Shown here in pieces: positions 59,245-64,000 of a DNA stretch of 64,000 nucleotides. Under the pieces are notes generated by a model, which saw only the letters and a program-made list of their open reading frames with translations, was not told the DNA's origin and searched no databases. The translations under genes were made by a program, and so were the position numbers. Origin of the DNA: Lachnospiraceae bacterium UBA3762 (GTDB lineage Bacteria; Bacillota; Clostridia; Lachnospirales; Lachnospiraceae); assembly GCA_002371615.1 (NCBI GenBank), contig DFGA01000012.1:1-64000 (forward strand), given 5' to 3'. Position 1 is the stretch's first letter. Each line of letters starts with the position of its first letter.

Positions 59245-61326
59245 ATGTCTGATCAAAGAAAAATGTTAAAGGATCTGATCATCTCTGCGGTCCTGACTCT
59301 TATATTGTTTTATCTGTCAACAGGACATGCTCTGCTTGATCTTCCGTTTCCCGAAGTATTAAGAGATAACCCTGTTCTTCTGTATATTCTTCAGATATTT
59401 TTATCACTTTCGGTTATTTTTATTAACAGACGTCTGTTTGCCGGAGGAATTATTTCATTCATACATCTTGCTCCCAATATTGATTCTCTTGTTGTGATCG
59501 GAGCATCTGCTGCTTTTATATACAGCACAGTAATATCACTCATAAACGTTATTTACTATAAGAATGCTGACGAGTACATAGGCGAATCCGAGCTGTATTT
59601 CGAATCTTGTGCGATGATCCTGACCCTTGTTGCGGTAGGAAAACTTCTCGAAGAAGTTGCAAAAGGAAAAACTTCCAATGCCCTTAAAGATCTTTCGGAT
59701 ATGTCACCGAAAACCGCACTTCTTCTTGTGGATGGGCAGGAGAAGGAAGTACCGATAGAAGATGTTAAAGTCGGCGATGTTTTTATTCTCAAACCGGGAA
59801 TGAATATTCCCGTTGACGGGGTAATTGAATCCGGAACAAGCGCCGTAAACGAATCTTCCCTTACGGGAGAATCAATGCCTGTGGATAAATCGGCAGGCAT
59901 GAGCGTCAGTGCTTCGACGATCAATATGTCCGGATACCTTACATGCCGGGCAACAAACGTCGGCAGTGATACGGCATTTTCCAAGATCGTACAGATGGTC
60001 TCCGACAGTTCATCGGGTCAGGCTCCCATTTCGAAAGCCGCTGAAAAAATATCCTCATGTTTTATTGTTGCCGTGATATTTTTGTCGGTCATCACTTTTG
60101 CAATATGGATGTTTTGCGGGTACGGTTTCGGATTTTCTCTTTCAAGAGCAATCTCGGTTCTTATAGTCAGCTGTCCCTGTGCTCTTTCCCTTGCGGCTCC
60201 CGTAGCCATTATGACCGGAAGCAGTGTAGGAAGCAGACACGGTATACTGTACAAAACGGCACAGTCGCTTGAATCGACAGGAAGGACCCAGATAGTAGTA
60301 GTCGATAAAACAGGTACGCTTACGACCGGCAACCCGAAAGTGACGGATATAATCAGTACGGCAGGAGATATAGAACACCGGGATCTTCTTCTGTCTATTG
60401 CCTATGCTCTTGAGAGCAAGAGTGAACATCCGGTCGCAAAGGCAATCTGTTCGTTTGCAACAAAGCGTTTTGTTCCCGTAATGGATACAACTGATTTTGA
60501 GGCCATTCCGGGAAAAGGTGTCAAAGCCGACCTTATTCTCTCGGGAGAAAGACATACCGTGTATGCCGGAAATGAATCATTTATAGCAGAAACATTGCTT
60601 GGAGGGAGATCTTCGCAGTTTAACAATGATTTTTCATCCAAGATTCATCAGCTTGTCGCCGAAGGGAAAACACCTGTATTGTTTGCATCCGATTTCGGAA
60701 TGCTGGGAGTGATTGCCGTTGCCGATGAAATTAAAGAAGGAAGCTTCGAGGCTATTGAAGCACTGCGGCAGGAGGACATACACGTTTGTATGGTAACCGG
60801 AGACCGGCTTGCCACCTCGGAATCGGTCGGTATTCAGCTTGGCATAGAAGCTGATGATGTTATTTCGGAAGTTATGCCCGGTGAAAAAGCTGCAATAGTC
60901 GATAAACTCAAAGAAACCGGCAAGGTTGCCATGATCGGTGACGGAGTTAACGATGCACCTGCCCTGACTGCTGCTGATACCGGAATTGCAATAGGCGCAG
61001 GAACGGATGTGGCAATAGATGCTGCCGATGTTGTTCTTATCAAGAACAGTCTTGTAGCGGCAGTAGATTCCATAAGACTGTCAAAAGATACTCTCAGAAT
61101 AATACATCAAAACCTTTTCTGGGCTTTTTCATATAATCTGGTGGGCATTCCTCTTGCTGCCGGATGCTTTTATAAAGCATTCGGATGGCTCTTAAATCCT
61201 ATGTTCTGTGCGGCCGCCATGAGTATTTCAAGCATTTTTGTAATAGTAAATGCTATGAGACTTTTTTCATTCAAAACCACAGATATAAACGCCATTGAAT
61301 CCCCTGATGATGAAGATATGTTATAA
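59245..61326 (+). CDS. Copper-type P1B ATPase lacking an N-terminal metal-binding domain
   Basis: 694 residues. The transmembrane metal site is ISVLIVSCPCALSLAAP (CPC), the phosphorylation site VVDKTGTLTTGNP, the actuator LTGESMPVDKSA and the hinge GDGVNDAPALTAADTGIAIG. This is the CopA/heavy-metal exporter family. There is no HMA (CxxC) domain ahead of the first helix: the protein starts MSDQRKMLKDLIISAVLTL. It may rely on a separate metallochaperone, or just load from the cytosol. ATG with AAAGGA about 7 nt upstream; I drop the 14 upstream codons. Confidence 0.92.
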   Translation: MSDQRKMLKDLIISAVLTLILFYLSTGHALLDLPFPEVLRDNPVLLYILQIFLSLSVIFINRRLFAGGIISFIHLAPNIDSLVVIGASAAFIYSTVISLINVIYYKNADEYIGESELYFESCAMILTLVAVGKLLEEVAKGKTSNALKDLSDMSPKTALLLVDGQEKEVPIEDVKVGDVFILKPGMNIPVDGVIESGTSAVNESSLTGESMPVDKSAGMSVSASTINMSGYLTCRATNVGSDTAFSKIVQMVSDSSSGQAPISKAAEKISSCFIVAVIFLSVITFAIWMFCGYGFGFSLSRAISVLIVSCPCALSLAAPVAIMTGSSVGSRHGILYKTAQSLESTGRTQIVVVDKTGTLTTGNPKVTDIISTAGDIEHRDLLLSIAYALESKSEHPVAKAICSFATKRFVPVMDTTDFEAIPGKGVKADLILSGERHTVYAGNESFIAETLLGGRSSQFNNDFSSKIHQLVAEGKTPVLFASDFGMLGVIAVADEIKEGSFEAIEALRQEDIHVCMVTGDRLATSESVGIQLGIEADDVISEVMPGEKAAIVDKLKETGKVAMIGDGVNDAPALTAADTGIAIGAGTDVAIDAADVVLIKNSLVAAVDSIRLSKDTLRIIHQNLFWAFSYNLVGIPLAAGCFYKAFGWLLNPMFCAAAMSISSIFVIVNAMRLFSFKTTDINAIESPDDEDML

Positions 61327-61327
61327 T
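61322..61327 (+). promoter_or_regulatory. TATAAT box at the stop of the ATPase gene
   Basis: TATAAT at 61322-61327 overlaps the ATPase TAA stop (61324-61326). The next gene's ATG at 61338 lies 10 nt beyond, giving a 5' leader of about 4 nt if used. Confidence 0.4.
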
Positions 61328-61337
61328 AACGGTGTTT

Positions 61338-62837
61338 ATGGATATTCTAAGATCACTTAGGAGCTTTTTCAGGAGAGTCATCAGAAAGATCCGAAGGGCT
61401 CTAAGTAAGAAAGAATTACTAATACTCGTCGTGTTTATTGCAGGAGTTGTAATAGCAGCTTCTATCATTATTGTGCTTAAAATCAGCACTCATCGCAATG
61501 ATCCGGAGGGCGGATCAGGTCTTGATATTTCAATTGAAGGCAGTTCGCAAAATGATGGAGATGAAGACTCGGACAATAACGATTCCGATATAGTTGAGAG
61601 AGCATCTTCAGCGACAAAAATCGAAAGTACTGAAGAAACCACTGTGCTGGCAGCTAAGGAGGGGGCAGGAAAAGGATACCTTAACAGATGTGTCTTTCTC
61701 GGTGATTCAAGAACCGTCGCTATGGTCAACTACGGACTGATCAACGACGATTCCGCCCTTGCCCAAATAGGAATTTCCCATCCTTCGTTCAAAAGCAACA
61801 CTTTCATAAACAATGCAGGAAAGCAGTACACTTTAAAATCATACCTTTCTTCACATCAGGCTCCCGTTATTTACATTGCTCTTGGAGTTAACGGAATCAA
61901 TGACCCCAGCAAAGAGCACTACAAAAGTACATTTGAAGATCTTATTTCCACCGTTGCCGAATTATCTCCCGATTCCAATATAGTTCTCATGTCGATCGGA
62001 CCTGTAAACGATAACGGTGCATACAAAAAAACCGTGCAGAACTCCAATATAGTCTACTACAATGATTTTCTGCTAAATACGGCAAAAAGCAGGCACTTAT
62101 TCTATCTGGATATTTCGGAAATCCTGACAGGAGATGACGGACAAGTCAAGAGTGAATACAACGCAGGTGACGGACTTCATTATAACAGCAGTGGATGCAA
62201 AGCTATATTCGATTATATAGTCAGTCATCCCGTGCCGGGTATTTCGGATGAAGGAGAATATGTTGTTCACTATGTTAAACCGAATCCCAATAATACAAAG
62301 ATCACAATGGATGAAGGATCGGGAATTGATGAATCCAAACTTACCGAACTTATGAATATGATGATGGAGGAGACTCCTCAGAATCCAACGGCAACAATCA
62401 CACCGACTCCTACAGCCACACCTGTTCTGACATCTACTACTCCTCAGGACCCGACCGTGACACCGGAAGCAACCAGGACTCCTACACCGTCCCCGACTCC
62501 TGAGTCTGTAAATACATCAACCCCTGCTCCGACTCCTGATGTGACTTCAATACCGACACAGAGTGTGACTCCTACACCTGTTCCGACGCAGACTCAGGTA
62601 GTTACCGAAGCCCCGACCCCCACAGCTGCACCTGCTGATAATCCTACTTCAACCCCTGTCGAAGCTCCGACTCCAACCGAAGAGGCGGCACCAACCCCTG
62701 TTGAGGAAACAACCTCGACTCCGGATCCGACCGAAGATCCGAACGAAGATTCTGATTTGATTCCGACACCCACAGTCACCCCCGTTTCTACCGATGAAAG
62801 CAATTCAGAGTCGGATAGCACTGAGGGTAACAACTAA
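61338..62837 (+). CDS. Secreted SGNH/GDSL-type hydrolase with Thr/Pro-rich tail
   Basis: 499 residues. One membrane segment (about 34-55) after a basic start, an acidic Ser-rich linker (about 60-110), then a GDSL-like domain (about 112-310): CVFLGDSRTVAMV, IALGVNGIND, and the Asp-His pair in GDGLHYNSSGCKAIF. From about 350 on the chain is almost all Thr, Pro and Ser-Glu-type repeats, likely glycosylated or wall-spanning. No ribosome site precedes the ATG. The related SGNH proteins deacylate or modify glycans; the substrate is unknown. Confidence 0.8.
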   Translation: MDILRSLRSFFRRVIRKIRRALSKKELLILVVFIAGVVIAASIIIVLKISTHRNDPEGGSGLDISIEGSSQNDGDEDSDNNDSDIVERASSATKIESTEETTVLAAKEGAGKGYLNRCVFLGDSRTVAMVNYGLINDDSALAQIGISHPSFKSNTFINNAGKQYTLKSYLSSHQAPVIYIALGVNGINDPSKEHYKSTFEDLISTVAELSPDSNIVLMSIGPVNDNGAYKKTVQNSNIVYYNDFLLNTAKSRHLFYLDISEILTGDDGQVKSEYNAGDGLHYNSSGCKAIFDYIVSHPVPGISDEGEYVVHYVKPNPNNTKITMDEGSGIDESKLTELMNMMMEETPQNPTATITPTPTATPVLTSTTPQDPTVTPEATRTPTPSPTPESVNTSTPAPTPDVTSIPTQSVTPTPVPTQTQVVTEAPTPTAAPADNPTSTPVEAPTPTEEAAPTPVEETTSTPDPTEDPNEDSDLIPTPTVTPVSTDESNSESDSTEGNN

Positions 62838-62842
62838 TAAAA

Positions 62843-64000
62843 CTATTGGACCACATATATTTCCAATGTGTATTTACAATCTTCGGCTTCTATTGTTATT
62901 ACACTTGTTCCTTCCTGAATCGGAGTTATTCTGCCATCCTTTTCAACAGTGCATACATACGGGTTAGATGACCTGAACGTGATATTGTTGGAATTGATCT
63001 CATAACCTGATAATTCATGTATTTCATAATCATCAAATACCGCCATGGGTCTGATTTTAAGTATAACCGGCTCATTAATACTGATATCATATCTGTTGCA
63101 TACAGGGTAAAATCTTCTGATATGTGAGTCATCATAATTATCAGATAATATTTTTACGCAAATATCTCTTCTAAGCCCGTTATACTCGACCCTGACCGTT
63201 GCTATACCTTCTCTGCGGGCAACAAGCTTGTTATCATCGGATAACTCCAAATAAGTATCATCATATTTTTCAATTCTGACTTTGTCCGAATCTATTCTGT
63301 CTCTCTTACGGCGGCTGTTCATCATATAATACTTGATATTTACCGTTTCACCTGCAGAAACAGTGTAAGTAAGCCGGTCAGTAACAAGCATTATCGGTTC
63401 TTCCGAGATCAGTGACTCATCGATATCAATCTTTTGTTTAAGGTTTTCTTTACCATCCTCGGAATTATCCACTTCATCTGTATAATCTATTTTTACGGGA
63501 ACAAATCTGGTTGCCCAGGCGCCCCATCTTGCCTGTCCTGTTCCTGCATAAGCATAACCGATAATAGATCTGTCATCTTCCCCGATGTGCCCGCTTTTGT
63601 CAGTCATAAGCCCACAATTATGGCACCCGGATATTACCCCTGTATTTAGTTCGGAAACACGGTCATAACTGATTCCGTCATAGGATTCATAGTAAAGCAG
63701 ACAACTGTCCTCTTTAAATCTTCTGTTTGTCGTAATTGCAACAAATTTATGGCTGTCATCAAGATATGCCACATCCCATGAATCCGAATCTTCATACATG
63801 TAATCCGCCGTATCCGGGCTGTCATTTCTGTATACGGATGTTCCTTCAAAATGAAGCTTTGACGGCCATAATGGATCTGTAATATCAGCTGTACGTACCT
63901 GTGTAGCTCTGACCCATCCGTAAACATCCGAAAAAGAGTCAAGGGTGTTATATACATATACTTTTTTACCTACAACAACAAAGCTCGGTTCTCCGACTCC
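62843..64000 (-). CDS. Secreted protein with bacterial Ig-like C-terminus (partial)
   Basis: The stop is at 62843 and the frame stays open to the right edge, giving 385 residues without a start. The edge reads GVGEPSFVVVGKKVYVYNTL, continuing into WPSKLHFEGTSVYRNDSPDTA, then the domain with DVAYLDDSHKFVAI, CHNCGLMTDKSGHIGE and RWGAWATRFVPVKI. That resembles the five-bladed propeller found in GH43-type glycoside hydrolases, an inference. Two Ig-like segments (about residues 215-290 and 300-385) follow, the last a Big_2 type ending GTSVITIEAEDCKYTLEI. A secreted or wall-bound glycan-active protein is likely. No C-terminal anchor is seen. Confidence 0.7.
   Translation of the reverse strand, partial: GVGEPSFVVVGKKVYVYNTLDSFSDVYGWVRATQVRTADITDPLWPSKLHFEGTSVYRNDSPDTADYMYEDSDSWDVAYLDDSHKFVAITTNRRFKEDSCLLYYESYDGISYDRVSELNTGVISGCHNCGLMTDKSGHIGEDDRSIIGYAYAGTGQARWGAWATRFVPVKIDYTDEVDNSEDGKENLKQKIDIDESLISEEPIMLVTDRLTYTVSAGETVNIKYYMMNSRRKRDRIDSDKVRIEKYDDTYLELSDDNKLVARREGIATVRVEYNGLRRDICVKILSDNYDDSHIRRFYPVCNRYDISINEPVILKIRPMAVFDDYEIHELSGYEINSNNITFRSSNPYVCTVEKDGRITPIQEGTSVITIEAEDCKYTLEIYVVQ

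Overview
This window looks like a chromosomal segment of a low-to-moderate GC, Gram-positive anaerobe of the Clostridia, most likely Lachnospiraceae. That placement is an inference. It rests on the secE-nusG-rplKAJL block, a glk-murB-rapZ-whiA-crh cluster, a DUF6465 lysine-rich protein, a YesM/YesN-controlled ribose/galactose-type ABC transporter, and the general protein flavour. There is no rRNA, tRNA, phage, insertion sequence or CRISPR array that I can see. Most genes lie on the minus strand.

Layout. 1-5.2 kb: ribosomal and transcription block (rpmG, secE, nusG, rplK, rplA, rplJ, rplL), interrupted by a CapA-type lipoprotein gene and an L10-type leader. 5.5-13.2 kb: FliD-like protein, a DUF3160 membrane protein with an FG-GAP-like partner, a cytosolic GH3 glucosidase and a DUF805 protein. 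13.3-21.7 kb: LicD-type transferase, HD-GYP protein, MurA, an M23 peptidase, a coiled-coil membrane protein and a small alarmone synthetase. 21.8-26.6 kb: a small unknown, a HAD phosphatase, an aconitase-family hydratase, a histone H1-like protein and a transaldolase. 26.7-31.6 kb: an activated-heptose pathway (GmhA, fused nucleotidyltransferase-GmhB, HddA), a sugar epimerase and a degenerate GGDEF membrane protein. 31.6-39.6 kb: an acetyltransferase, then crh, whiA, rapZ, murB, glk, hprK and uvrC. 39.7-52.3 kb: a sugar ABC transporter (two permeases, a double ATPase, a binding protein) next to ftsH, a membrane-anchored binding protein, YesM, YesN and a lipoprotein binding protein. 52.4-64 kb: MBOAT acyltransferase with an SGNH-like partner, nucleotidyltransferase, DUF1846, ptsI, a copper-type ATPase, a secreted SGNH protein with a Thr/Pro tail, and a partial secreted Ig-like protein.

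How the genes work together. Several clusters supply the envelope: MurA, MurB and M23 for peptidoglycan; the heptose set, LicD and the MBOAT pair for glycans or their decoration. HprK, Crh, glucokinase, RapZ and PTS enzyme I point to carbon-catabolite control. The YesM/YesN system with its binding proteins probably senses the sugar carried by the adjacent ABC transporter.

The most unusual signal is non-coding. A roughly 85-100 bp two-hairpin element with a conserved internal loop, stems that differ but still pair, and a tandem-GA second hairpin occurs at least three times (sites A, B, C), with a one-hairpin version at site D. At B, C and D the first stem contains the TAG stop codon of the upstream gene. 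At A it sits inside the L10 leader of rplJL. Related GC-rich palindromes occur upstream of ptsI and of the MBOAT gene, each flanked by or containing 12-16 bp direct repeats.
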